This document shows, piece by piece, positions 1 to 8,059 of a stretch of 39,826 nucleotides of DNA (positions are counted from its first letter, which is position 1; the number at the start of each line of letters is the position of its first letter). The notes under the pieces were generated by a model. The model saw nothing but the letters and a program-made list of their open reading frames with translations. It ran no database searches and was not told where the DNA came from. Source of the DNA: Epilithonimonas hispanica (lineage in GTDB: Bacteria > Bacteroidota > Bacteroidia > Flavobacteriales > Weeksellaceae); NCBI RefSeq assembly GCF_003385395.1, contig NZ_QNUG01000032.1, forward strand, positions 1 to 39,826, in the 5' to 3' direction. The translations under genes and the position numbers were made by a program.

Positions 1-62
1 GAAATTCATAGACAAATATCTGATTATCAGATATAAATATACAAAAAATAACAATTATAACC

Positions 63-95
63 AAAAAAAATCCGCCTCAAGTTGTGAGACGGATT
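63..95 (-). terminator. Rho-independent terminator of the T9SS amylase gene
   Basis: An inverted repeat at 69-95 (11-base arms, one mismatch, 5-base loop AGTTG) is followed on the minus strand by eight T residues (A-run at 63-70). It lies about 30 bases past the stop codon of the minus-strand amylase gene, so it fits as that gene's terminator. Confidence 0.8.
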
Positions 96-124
96 CTTTC
101 ATCTGATTAGAAATTTATTTTGTC

Positions 125-2944
125 TTATTTGATAATCAATTTGGAAACTGCTAAACCTTCATCAGACTTCAATTGTACTAAGTAATTTCCTGTTCCGATT
201 CCGTTTACAGAGAATGTTTCGTCTCCTTTAGCAGATTTCAGTCCGAAAGATTTTACCAGCTTACCATTAAGGTCATAGATATTGATTTGTCCGTTTTTAG
301 CTTTGTTGTATCTGATTTTTAATAATCCGTCAGTCGCTGGATTTTGAGTGATTTGTAATGATGTTTTGTTAGCATCAATTTTAGTTTCGTCAGTTGCTAA
401 AGTTCTTTGATTACCAAAAATTCTGAATTCTCCTGGCTGAAGCGTAACGGTAGTAGAACTGCTTGCAGACATAGAAGTGTTATCCATCAAATTATACCAA
501 GTTCCGGCGTAAGGGAAATTAGGTGTTACAGTTTGCGCTGTTGTTGTAAAGTTGGCAACTACCACTACGTTTTTCAAAGAACTTGCAGGCAAGGCGTCAT
601 TCCAAACATAGATTCTAGGTAAAAGATTTCCAGATTCTACAGTGAAAGTTGTTGTGTCAAAAACTTGACTTGACAATCTCATTGCTAAGATTTTTGACCA
701 AGTGTCATAAACTGCTTTTCTATTAGCATTAGTATCATAACCTAAAGTGAAAGCTACTGGTTTTGGAGAAGTTCTACAATCGTTGCTAATCGTTCCATTT
801 TCGCATCTGTTGATACTGAATTCGTAACCTAATTCTCCAAATTGCCAGATCATTTTTGGTCCAGGAACTGTGAAGAAAACTGCGCCATAAGCTTTTTGTC
901 TATCAAGAGCTGTATTCAAGTCTTTAACATTGTAAGAACCATTGGTGTTTCCGTAAGCTAGGTTTTTGAACATTAATCTTTCTTCGTCGTGACTTTCACC
1001 ATAGCTGATGTTTCTTCTTTCAGAAAAAGTATGGTTTTCGAAATCAACTCGGTTGAAATTGCTGTTTGAATCATAACCCATTGTGTTTTGACCATATGGA
1101 ACAACTAAGTTATCCCACATCATTACACCTTTTCCTTCATTCAGTCTGTAATTTGCCCACTCTCTTTCTTCAGCGTTTCCTCCCAAATGTTCAAAAATAA
1201 TATATGAAGTTGGATCGTAAGACCATTGATAGTCTGAATATAACTTCAGAACATCAACTCTGTCTTGCTGATAAGCTCCGGTACAAGATTCGTCTGATGC
1301 GGTACAATTCTGTGTAAATCCTTTCGTTAAGTCCCAACGGAATCCGTCAATTTTATATTCAGAAATCCATTGTTCCAAAACTCTATTTACATAATATCTC
1401 GTTTCAGGTTTTGAATGATTGAAATCGTAGAAAACACTATAAGCGTGCTTTGCAACTTGATTGAAGTATGGATTGTTAGCAGCTACATCTCCGTAACCAC
1501 CAGTTGTACTTGTTGACCAAAGTCTTTCCAGTGGAGATCTTCCTGATGCGTGATTAAGCGCAACGTCAAGAATGACTGCAATCCCATTTTGGTGGCATTT
1601 ATCAATAAACTCTTTAAATTTTTCTGGTGTTCCATAAGCTTTATCTAATGCTAAATGGAATCCAGGATTGTATCCCCAAGAATTATTTCCATCAAATTCC
1701 ATTACTGGCATCAACTCGATTGCGTTGACATTTAATCCTTTGATATAAGGGATTTTGTCAATCATTGCCTGCCAGTTTTTTCCTTCGGTAAAATCTCTTA
1801 CTAGAGCTTCATACACTATTAGATTTTGTTTTGCAGGTTTCTGAAAGTTTGTTACAGTCCAGTTGTATGCAGGTTTTGCAGTCTGGATTACAGAAACATC
1901 ATATTGCTGTCCAGTAGGATAAGCAGGCAGTCCAGGATAAGTTGTAGAAGAAATCCAAGGATCGTCATCTGGAGACAATACTAATGTTGAATACGGATCC
2001 GCAACTTTCACTCCATCATTGGTTCTGTATTGGAATGTATAAACTTGTTGAGGTGTCAATCCTGTAATTTCTAACCAATAAAGGTTTGCATTATTGGTAT
2101 CTCTTTTCATAATGTAATTTGAAGAAATTTGCCAGTTGTTGAAACTTCCAATCACATGAACATAATTTTTAAGAGGTGCATACAAAGCTAATCCCACTTT
2201 GGTAGGATCATTCGGGTCGTAACTTATCCCTTGTCTCATGTAAGACGGAATCGCTGCAATTTGAACTGCCGGGTTTGGAGAAACTGTAAATTTAGATGTT
2301 AAAGTTATTCCTGATGCCGTTGCTGTAACTTCAATTTGATTATCACCTGTAATATTAGGGGAAGTAGTTATAGTGGAAACATTATTAGCTGTGTAGATAG
2401 TATTCCCATTTGATTTAACAACATAATTTGCTGGTAAAGACGTGCTGTAAGTAATAGGGAAATTACTTCCCGAAGCTACAAAATTAACACTTCCGTGTTG
2501 CGGTGTCGTTGTTGTAAACTGAAGTTTTCCTACTGACGCATAGATATCTTGAGACTGTCCGTTTCCGGTTTTTGTCTTGATCAAAAAACCAATTCTTCCA
2601 ATGCCTGTTCTGTTATAGAATGTTTTTGGAACAAAAGTAATTGTATAGGTATCATTACTTGAGTTGTAAGTCAGTTTGTTTGTCTCATTGGATGATGTCC
2701 AGGTTCCATTGGTAGGACATTCCATACTATTTGCATTATTACTGTCATACGACCATGCCCAAAGATATAAAGCATTGTTCGTGATTCCCCAGGTAGACTC
2801 GTTAATACTGCTACCATTGAAAGTAATTGTGATCGATTCGTCTTCATTAAAAGTCGGTGGACTTATAGAAGATGTCACAGTCTGTTGCTGCGCAAAGCTT
2901 GTGATCGCAAAAAATAATGCGATCAGGTTGTAAAAAAATTTCAT
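125..2944 (-). CDS. Secreted GH13 alpha-amylase-family enzyme with CBM48-like domain and T9SS sorting domain
   Basis: A 939-residue glycoside hydrolase, expected to cut or rearrange alpha-1,4/1,6-glucans outside the cell. Residues 1-19 form a signal peptide ending in SFAQ. An N-terminal beta-rich part (about 20-225) is followed by a CBM48/E-set-like domain (about 240-330, with GSFNNW) and a catalytic barrel (about 375-790). GH13 motifs are complete: DVALNH at 460-465, nucleophile D538 in GFRWD, acid/base E585 in IIFEH, and D653 in SHDEE. The last 75 residues look like a type A T9SS sorting domain (QNPATDG, IYDLNGK, GNYLV, ending KLIIK), so export through SprA, encoded at 31035, is likely. Substrate (starch, glycogen, pullulan) cannot be fixed from sequence. 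A weak promoter-like pair (TTG, 16 bases, TATATTTA) sits on the minus strand at 2965-2991. Confidence 0.9.
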   Translation of the reverse strand: MKFFYNLIALFFAITSFAQQQTVTSSISPPTFNEDESITITFNGSSINESTWGITNNALYLWAWSYDSNNANSMECPTNGTWTSSNETNKLTYNSSNDTYTITFVPKTFYNRTGIGRIGFLIKTKTGNGQSQDIYASVGKLQFTTTTPQHGSVNFVASGSNFPITYSTSLPANYVVKSNGNTIYTANNVSTITTSPNITGDNQIEVTATASGITLTSKFTVSPNPAVQIAAIPSYMRQGISYDPNDPTKVGLALYAPLKNYVHVIGSFNNWQISSNYIMKRDTNNANLYWLEITGLTPQQVYTFQYRTNDGVKVADPYSTLVLSPDDDPWISSTTYPGLPAYPTGQQYDVSVIQTAKPAYNWTVTNFQKPAKQNLIVYEALVRDFTEGKNWQAMIDKIPYIKGLNVNAIELMPVMEFDGNNSWGYNPGFHLALDKAYGTPEKFKEFIDKCHQNGIAVILDVALNHASGRSPLERLWSTSTTGGYGDVAANNPYFNQVAKHAYSVFYDFNHSKPETRYYVNRVLEQWISEYKIDGFRWDLTKGFTQNCTASDESCTGAYQQDRVDVLKLYSDYQWSYDPTSYIIFEHLGGNAEEREWANYRLNEGKGVMMWDNLVVPYGQNTMGYDSNSNFNRVDFENHTFSERRNISYGESHDEERLMFKNLAYGNTNGSYNVKDLNTALDRQKAYGAVFFTVPGPKMIWQFGELGYEFSINRCENGTISNDCRTSPKPVAFTLGYDTNANRKAVYDTWSKILAMRLSSQVFDTTTFTVESGNLLPRIYVWNDALPASSLKNVVVVANFTTTAQTVTPNFPYAGTWYNLMDNTSMSASSSTTVTLQPGEFRIFGNQRTLATDETKIDANKTSLQITQNPATDGLLKIRYNKAKNGQINIYDLNGKLVKSFGLKSAKGDETFSVNGIGTGNYLVQLKSDEGLAVSKLIIK

Positions 2945-3351
2945 AAGGTCTATATATTAAGTGATAAATATATACTTTTTCCATTATACAATTCAGATTT
3001 TTAATTTTACGGTGATTTTAATTTTAGTATTTTGATTTATAGTTGTTTGTGAGTTGTTGTTTAATTAATTAAAGCTTGTTTTTTCGAGTTTAGCTTAACT
3101 GAAAATTAACATTAAACACATTTTTGGATAAAATTTAGTTAATATGAATTTTCTGATATATTTTAAAAATTATATTAATATATTTTTATATTTCATATAA
3201 TTTTCTATACTTTTACCATCAAACAAAAAACAATCTGCAATTATTTTAATTAAATATTAAGTTTTGAGTTCGTTTTTTATTGAGAATGAATTCAATTCAT
3301 TCGGTTAGAATATTTTACACTAAATTTTTTTTTAAAATCAAATAGTAAATT
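2945..3351. other. AT-rich divergent intergenic region between the amylase and lrp genes
   Basis: 407 very AT-rich bases separating two divergent genes. It should hold both promoters, but I see no perfect TAnnTTTG box; near-matches are TATATTTA on the minus strand (2965-2972) and TACTTTTA on the plus strand near 3209. No ORF, tRNA or strong hairpin is visible. Confidence 0.5.
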
Positions 3352-3822
3352 ATGAAAAGTGCATCTGAATCTGGTTATCATTTAGACGGAGTTGATAAAG
3401 AGATTGTCTATATGTTGATGGATAATGCAAAAACTTCTCTTGCGCACATCTCTAAGCACGTTGGGATTTCTACAACAGCAGTTCATCAAAGAATCAAAAA
3501 ATTGGAGCAAGCAGGTGTGATAGAAAACTCTATCTCTTTCCTTAATCCAAGAAAAATTGGATATAAAGTTGTTTCTTATATTGGTGTGTTTTTAGATCAA
3601 CCTAGCCATTATCAAGATGCAATCAAAAACCTGAATTTAGTAAACGAAGTTGTTGAGGCTCATTACACCACAGGTAATTATACTATTTTTCTAAAAGTCC
3701 TTTGTAAAGATAACGATCACTTGATGGAGATTCTTAACAAGATCCAGAAATTGAAAGGCGTTACCAGAACAGAGACGATTCTTTCTCTAGAGCAAAGTAT
3801 CAATAGACAGTTGAAAGTTTAA
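3352..3822 (+). CDS. Lrp/AsnC family transcriptional regulator
   Basis: A 156-residue DNA-binding regulator of the feast/famine family. Residues 12-60 form the N-terminal winged helix-turn-helix (LDGVDKEIVYML, then SKHVGISTTAVHQRIKKLEQ) and about 70-150 the alpha/beta ligand-binding (RAM) domain that normally binds an amino acid and drives oligomerisation. Length and layout are those of the family. It starts at the ATG before KSASESGYHL. It is divergent from the secreted amylase and is closed by its own terminator before deoC, so it may act on itself or on neighbours; the ligand is not predictable. Confidence 0.9.
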   Translation: MKSASESGYHLDGVDKEIVYMLMDNAKTSLAHISKHVGISTTAVHQRIKKLEQAGVIENSISFLNPRKIGYKVVSYIGVFLDQPSHYQDAIKNLNLVNEVVEAHYTTGNYTIFLKVLCKDNDHLMEILNKIQKLKGVTRTETILSLEQSINRQLKV

Positions 3823-3841
3823 AAGTTTTTATATAATCACG

Positions 3842-3872
3842 AAAGGGTACAAATTATTTGTATCCTTTTTTT
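3842..3872 (+). terminator. Rho-independent terminator after lrp
   Basis: Stem 3842-3852 pairs with 3858-3868 (one G-T wobble), loop ATTAT, then a T-run. An in-frame TTG at 3858 that would extend deoC lies inside this stem, which argues for the deoC start at 3885. Confidence 0.8.
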
Positions 3873-3879
3873 ATTTTTG
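3872..3879 (+). promoter_or_regulatory. Possible -7 promoter box of deoC
   Basis: TATTTTTG matches the Bacteroidota -7 consensus TAnnTTTG and ends 5 bases before the deoC ATG at 3885, so transcription could start at or very near the start codon. No TTG at the right distance upstream, and the box overlaps the T-run of the lrp terminator, so confidence is limited. Confidence 0.35.
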
Positions 3880-3884
3880 TAATT

Positions 3885-4628
3885 ATGGAAATCAATCAAT
3901 ATTTAGACTCAACATATCTGAAAATGCCAGAACAATCTGGGTTGACAGAAGAACAGACTTTTGAAAAAGTTAAAGAATTGACGGACGAGGCGATTGCTTA
4001 CAACTTCAAAGAGGTAATGATCCGTCCCAACTATGTGAAGCTTATCAAAGATTATTTAGTTTCGAAAAATTCTGAAGTTTTGGTGGGAACAGTTATTGGT
4101 TTTCACGAGGGAACTTATTCTGTAGAAGATAAATTGAAAGAAGCCAATCAAGCGGTTCTGGATGGCGTAGATGAGTTGGATTATGTTATCAATTATGAAG
4201 CTTTTAAGGCGGGAGATTTAGATTTGGTTAGAAAAGAATTTGTTGAAGGAACTAAATTAGGTTTAGGTTTCGATAAAACTGTGAAATGGATTATTGAAAT
4301 TGCCGCACTTTCGGATGCTCAGATTGCTGATTTGACTTCAAATATCTGGACTTGGGCACAAGAAAATTTTGAAGAAAAAGATTTCTCAAGAATCTTTGTA
4401 AAGTCTTCAACCGGCTTTTATGTGACCGAAGGTGGAAAACCGAATGGCGCAACCTTCGAAGGTGTAAAAATTATGCTTGATAATGCTGGAGAACTTCCAG
4501 TGAAAGCTGCTGGTGGTGTGAAAACACCTGCAGATGCAGAAAAAATGATTACAATGGGAATCCAGAGAATTGGAACTTCATCAGCCAAAGCTCTTTTGGG
4601 CGGAGGCGAAGTAAGTGCTGGTTACTAA
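3885..4628 (+). CDS. deoC: Deoxyribose-phosphate aldolase
   Basis: A 247-residue class I aldolase that splits 2-deoxyribose-5-phosphate into acetaldehyde and glyceraldehyde-3-phosphate in deoxynucleoside catabolism. Catalytic residues align with E. coli DERA: Schiff-base Lys at K173 (FVKSSTGF), the second Lys at K207 (PVKAAGGV) and D99 (DELDYVIN). I chose the ATG of MEINQYL; an upstream TTG would add nine residues encoded within the lrp terminator. It converges with the amylase gene at 4712 and shares a bidirectional terminator with it. A purine nucleoside phosphorylase at 8677 could supply the preceding step of deoxynucleoside breakdown, although a phosphopentomutase is not in the window. 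Confidence 0.95.
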   Translation: MEINQYLDSTYLKMPEQSGLTEEQTFEKVKELTDEAIAYNFKEVMIRPNYVKLIKDYLVSKNSEVLVGTVIGFHEGTYSVEDKLKEANQAVLDGVDELDYVINYEAFKAGDLDLVRKEFVEGTKLGLGFDKTVKWIIEIAALSDAQIADLTSNIWTWAQENFEEKDFSRIFVKSSTGFYVTEGGKPNGATFEGVKIMLDNAGELPVKAAGGVKTPADAEKMITMGIQRIGTSSAKALLGGGEVSAGY

Positions 4629-4655
4629 GAAATTCAACAAAAAGAAAATTAATAA

Positions 4656-4689
4656 AAACTCTCCCAACATATCATTGTTGAGAGAGTTT
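4656..4689. terminator. Bidirectional terminator between convergent deoC and the cytoplasmic amylase gene
   Basis: 14-base arms (AAACTCTC at 4656, GAGAGTTT ending 4689) with one mismatch and a 6-base loop; T-rich on the plus side (ATTTTTTTT) and on the minus side (A-run at 4654-4658). It lies between the two stop codons. Confidence 0.8.
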
Positions 4690-4711
4690 ATTTTTTTTAC
4701 CAATAAGACTT

Positions 4712-6181
4712 CTATTCTGCAACCCAAACACTCACATTTCCCGCAGGACAAGGAAAACTTGCCCAGCCATTTTCATCAATTGTGACTTTATCTTGTAGAT
4801 GTCCTGTGAAATCATAAAACGTTTTACCTGCATATCGTTTCCCTATTTCCATCGATTTTTGATTCACATCTTTGTTGCTTAAAACAACTACGCAACCCGA
4901 GTGTTCATCATCGCCTTCACGCGTCCAGCCGATACAATGTGCATCATCAAAATAATCTCTCTGCTCACCGTAAGCAAAATCTTTTCTGGCTTTGATGAGT
5001 TCTTCAATCGCGTCAACTTTGTCTAGAAAAATTTCATATTCGTTGCCATCTTTTCCTTGGTCTTTGTAATTTGCTCCATATAAATCGGGATAAAAAACAC
5101 AAGGATAACCATCTTTCCTCAATAAAATCAAAGCATAGGCAATTGGTTTGAACCAAGTTTCAACTGGAGCTTCCAAAGCCTGAAGCGGTTGCGTATCGTG
5201 ATTATCAACAACAGTCACAGCTTTATCTGGGTGTGATGCAACCAGTGTTTCTGTAAAAATCTCTCTCAAATCATAATCCGGATTTTTGGATGCACTATGA
5301 AGATTATTCTGTAACGAAGAATCAAAAAGGCTCATACAACCTTCGGTAGAATCTATGTAAGTTTCCAAAAGATGAAGATATCCCGGAGCCCAATATTCGC
5401 CAACTGCGAAGATGTTTTTTCCTGTATTTGAACGGAGATTATTCAGCCATTCTTTATAAAAATCAGGAGAAATGTGTTTCACAGCGTCCAATCTTACACC
5501 ATCAAAATCTGTCTCGTCGTGATACCATTTTGCCCAATGATTGAGTTCTTCTCGCACAAAAGGATTTCTGTGTTCGATGTCGTTATACATCAGATAATCA
5601 TAATTTCCTTTTTCATCATCAATGATATCATCCCAGCCATCTCCGTGGTCATTAATAATTCTAAAAATCCCTTCTTCGTTTCCTTCTGCATAATCTACAC
5701 CTGAAAAGCAAGTGAAATTCCATTCAAAATCCGAATATTTTTTCTGTCTTCCGGGAAAAGTAAATTTGGTGTAAGATTCAATCTCGAAAACATCAGAAAT
5801 CACTTTGTTTCTATCATTGTCATCCACTTTCACAACTTGGAATTTTTCCAATTCATCACCACCAGCTTTATGATTCAAAACGACATCTACAATGGTTTGG
5901 ATGTTTTTTTCTTTTAGAGATTTAATAGCTTTGAGATAATCTTCTTTCGTTCCGTATTTTGTAGGAATAGTTCCTTTCTGGTCAAATTCTCCCAAATCAA
6001 AAAGGTCGTAAGCGCCATATCCAACGCCGTAACCACCGTTTGTGGATTTATAAGCCGGAGGAAGCCAAGTTGCAGTAATTCCTAATTCAGAAAGATAATG
6101 TGCGGATTCTTGGACGTGTTTCCAAAGGAATGAATCTCCAGGTGTGTACCAATGGAAAAATTGAATCATAGTCCCGTTCAT
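4712..6181 (-). CDS. Cytoplasmic alpha-amylase (GH13, AmyS/AmyA type)
   Basis: A 489-residue alpha-amylase that hydrolyses internal alpha-1,4 bonds of maltodextrin or glycogen. It starts directly with MNGTMIQFFHWY, matching the beginning of mature liquefying-type amylases and E. coli AmyA, with no signal peptide, so it should act inside the cell. The barrel motifs are all present: DVVLNH at 99-104, nucleophile D232 in GVRLD, acid/base E262 in VGEYW, D329 in DNHD. The first ATG fits the family start; another ATG four codons later is less likely. The same window holds a secreted T9SS amylase, suggesting outer and inner steps of the same glucan pathway. The 3' end shares a terminator with deoC. 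Confidence 0.93.
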   Translation of the reverse strand: MNGTMIQFFHWYTPGDSFLWKHVQESAHYLSELGITATWLPPAYKSTNGGYGVGYGAYDLFDLGEFDQKGTIPTKYGTKEDYLKAIKSLKEKNIQTIVDVVLNHKAGGDELEKFQVVKVDDNDRNKVISDVFEIESYTKFTFPGRQKKYSDFEWNFTCFSGVDYAEGNEEGIFRIINDHGDGWDDIIDDEKGNYDYLMYNDIEHRNPFVREELNHWAKWYHDETDFDGVRLDAVKHISPDFYKEWLNNLRSNTGKNIFAVGEYWAPGYLHLLETYIDSTEGCMSLFDSSLQNNLHSASKNPDYDLREIFTETLVASHPDKAVTVVDNHDTQPLQALEAPVETWFKPIAYALILLRKDGYPCVFYPDLYGANYKDQGKDGNEYEIFLDKVDAIEELIKARKDFAYGEQRDYFDDAHCIGWTREGDDEHSGCVVVLSNKDVNQKSMEIGKRYAGKTFYDFTGHLQDKVTIDENGWASFPCPAGNVSVWVAE

Positions 6182-6318
6182 AAGATTGTAGATTTTTTCA
6201 GATTGTTTGATTTGATATTTCGAACTATGAAAAAATCAAGCCAAGGAAATGGAAAGATTCAAGAGAAAAGTAAAAAGAATCAAGATTAAAATCCAACGTA
6301 GAAGCGAGCAAATAATTT

Positions 6319-6416
6319 GGGCGCCTTTATCCGTTTTCCGCTCCCAATCTTTTCACTTCACTTCATTGCGTAAAAAGGATTTCCGCTCAAGCCGGGGCGC
6401 ACTTCGCAAAGTTGAC
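6319..6416. repeat. Degenerate intergenic repeat, copy A
   Basis: Begins with GGGCGCCTTTATCCG and has TCCGCTCCC, then after an AT-rich middle AAAAAGGATTTCCGCTC and GGGGCGCACTTCGC. The order (GGGC, TATCC, CCGCT, spacer, AGGAT, CCGCT) is shared with the element at 39103-39290 and partly with 27819-27959. It is more GC-rich than its surroundings and has no ORF. Confidence 0.5.
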
Positions 6417-6454
6417 GATTTGTCATAAATCCAAACTTAACATAAAGCACCATT

Positions 6455-6503
6455 TTGTCATTTCGGAGGAATCTAGATTGTTGAGATTTCTCCGGAATGA
6501 CAA
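6455..6503. repeat. Long palindromic intergenic repeat
   Basis: Arms of 20 bases (TTGTCATTTCGGAGGAATCT at 6455 and its near reverse complement ending at 6503, two mismatches) around a 9-base loop. This TGTCATTCCGGAGGAATCT-type palindrome resembles interspersed repeats I know from flavobacterial genomes; no T-run follows, so it is not a typical terminator. Confidence 0.7.
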
Positions 6504-6515
6504 TATTATGTTTTT

Positions 6516-6551
6516 AAAATCTGTAAAATCCGCCCAATCTGAGAGAAAAAA
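6516..6551 (+). repeat. Short dispersed repeat, copy 1
   Basis: The words AAAATCTGTA, AATC, CAATCTG and GAGAAA occur here in the same order as at 39031-39066. Both copies are in gene-free DNA next to a larger degenerate element. Function unknown. Confidence 0.4.
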
Positions 6552-6648
6552 TTATTCCCAATCTCTTCGCTAAGCAAAGCGCCTTTGCGAACTTAAAATA
6601 TTTTCAATAATGTCACAAAAGCCTTTGTGGACTTTGCGTTTAAAAATA

Positions 6649-7734
6649 TTAATCTCCAAACTCCTCAAAAGGAATCTTCAACTGAACAGAGACTTGTTTT
6701 TTCTCTTCCGTATTGAGATTTGAAAGTGATAATCCAAGCAAACGAATGGCTTTGTCAAAAGGTCTCAATTCCCAAAGTTGTTTAGCTGTTTTGTAGAATT
6801 TCTCCCAATTTTCAAAATACAATTCTTGAGTTTTGCTTCTCGTGTAAAGCGAAAAATCCTTGTATTTGATTTTCAGAGTCAATGTTTTTCCTTTGATTTC
6901 TCTTTTACTTAAACGTTCTTCCAATTCCTGACTGAGTGATTTCACTTTTTCATCAATCTCATCATCTTCATTGATGTCGTCCCAAAAAGTTCTTTCCACA
7001 GCTACACTTTTCTGAATTCGGTTGGGTTTTACTTCACCGTTATGAATTCCTCGAACGACATTGTAATAATATCTTCCTGATTTTCCGAAAAGTCCTTCGA
7101 GTTGTTGAAGTGTTTTTGCTTTCAAATCAACACCTTTGAAGATGTGAAGTTCGTGCATCTTATTAGCCGTAACTTTTCCGACGCCGTAGAATTTTTCAAT
7201 CGGGAGTTGGTCTGGAAATTCATCAATCTTAGTTGGATGAATGGTTTTTTGTCCATTCGGTTTATTGATGTCAGATGCGACTTTGGCTAGAAATTTATTA
7301 ACGGAAATTCCGGCAGAAGCGGTTAATCCAGTTTCTTCAAAAATCCGTTTTCTGATTTCTTTGGCAATGTCATTAGCAGACTCAATTCCTTTTTTATTTT
7401 CGGTTACATCCAGATAAGCTTCATCCAGAGAAAGTGGTTCTACCAAGTCTGTATAATCGTGAAAGATATTTCTGATTTTATTGGATATTTCTTTGTAGCG
7501 GGCAAATCGGGGAGGAACAAAAATAAGATGCGGACATCTTTCTTTAGCTGTTTTGCTCGGCATTGCAGAACGCACTCCGAATTTCCTCGCTTCATAACTT
7601 GCTGCTGCAACCACACCACGATGTCCGCCGCCAACAGCAATAGGTTTCCCACGCAAACCCGGATTGTCGAGCTGCTCTACGGAAGCATAAAAAGCATCCA
7701 TATCTACGTGAATTATTTTGCGTTGCGATTGCAT
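6649..7734 (-). CDS. dinB: DNA polymerase IV (Y-family translesion polymerase)
   Basis: A 361-residue error-prone polymerase for bypass of damaged template. The metal-binding residues are visible: D11 in DMDAFYASVE and D104-E105 in LSLDEAYLDV; palm, thumb with helix-hairpin-helix (KFYGVGKVTA) and little-finger domains follow in normal order. The C-terminus (QLKIPFEEF) resembles a clamp-binding motif. I take the ATG of MQSQRKIIHVDMDAF at 7734. The frame is open to 7782, but the extra 16 residues are not family-like and the promoter box at 7757-7764 would lie inside them. E. coli Pol IV has 351 residues, so length fits. It stands alone between repeat-rich spacers. Confidence 0.94.
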   Translation of the reverse strand: MQSQRKIIHVDMDAFYASVEQLDNPGLRGKPIAVGGGHRGVVAAASYEARKFGVRSAMPSKTAKERCPHLIFVPPRFARYKEISNKIRNIFHDYTDLVEPLSLDEAYLDVTENKKGIESANDIAKEIRKRIFEETGLTASAGISVNKFLAKVASDINKPNGQKTIHPTKIDEFPDQLPIEKFYGVGKVTANKMHELHIFKGVDLKAKTLQQLEGLFGKSGRYYYNVVRGIHNGEVKPNRIQKSVAVERTFWDDINEDDEIDEKVKSLSQELEERLSKREIKGKTLTLKIKYKDFSLYTRSKTQELYFENWEKFYKTAKQLWELRPFDKAIRLLGLSLSNLNTEEKKQVSVQLKIPFEEFGD

Positions 7735-7756
7735 TTGATGTTCGATTTTTTTACCA

Positions 7757-7782
7757 CAAAAGTAACAAAAGACTAAATGCAA
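7757..7782 (-). promoter_or_regulatory. Probable dinB promoter
   Basis: On the minus strand TACTTTTG (7764 down to 7757) matches TAnnTTTG, with TTG at 7782-7780 after a 15-base spacer, shorter than the usual 17-23. The box ends 22 bases before the dinB ATG. Confidence 0.45.
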
Positions 7783-7800
7783 TTATATTTTAAAAAGTAA

Positions 7801-7972
7801 GAGCCTGTTTAAAAATTAATCAAAACCACATAGTCACATAGAAAACACAAGATTAAGTGCAAAAAAGAAAAAATAGGAGTAAAATATTTACTATTTTTTT
7901 TCTCTTTTTTTTACAAAAACTATGTGTCTATGTGGTTGTAAAATCTTTTCTGATACAAATTTAAACAAGCTC
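7801..7972. repeat. 172-base imperfect palindromic element
   Basis: The left arm starts GAGCCTGTTTAAA and the right arm ends with its near complement TTTAAACAAGCTC. Inside, CCACATAGTCACATAG (left) mirrors CTATGTGTCTATGTGG (right), and an A/G-rich run mirrors a T/C-rich run around the centre near 7888. There is no ORF, and flanking target-site duplications were not obvious. It resembles a miniature mobile element or a large cruciform-forming repeat. Confidence 0.65.
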
Positions 7973-8022
7973 TAAAAGGATAAAAAGCTTTTGTTTCTTT
8001 TCTGGTTACTACAAATTTAGGC

Positions 8023-8050
8023 AAAAAAAATCCCGAAAATTTTCGGGATT
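8023..8050 (-). terminator. Terminator of the thioredoxin-like gene
   Basis: A perfect palindrome AATCCCGAAAA/TTTTCGGGATT at 8029-8050 is followed on the minus strand by a T-run (A-run 8023-8030), 10 bases beyond the stop codon at 8060. Confidence 0.85.
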
Positions 8051-8059
8051 GTCATATTG

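Larger units (their letters stand above)
6182..6648. other. 467-base repeat-bearing intergenic region upstream of the amylase gene
   Basis: No plausible gene. It holds a degenerate GC-rich element (6319-6416), a long palindrome (6455-6503), a short repeat also found at 39031 (6516-6551), and a 6-bp-arm palindrome at 6614-6629. The minus-strand amylase promoter should lie near 6182-6300, but no clear TAnnTTTG box was found. Confidence 0.6.

Noticed and set aside
3858-3884. Upstream TTG start for deoC adding nine residues
   Set aside because: The codons lie in the hairpin and T-run of the lrp terminator, and the extra residues are not family-like.
7735-7782. Longer N-terminus for DinB
   Set aside because: The extra 16 residues cover the likely promoter box at 7757-7764, and homologues begin near HVDMDAF.
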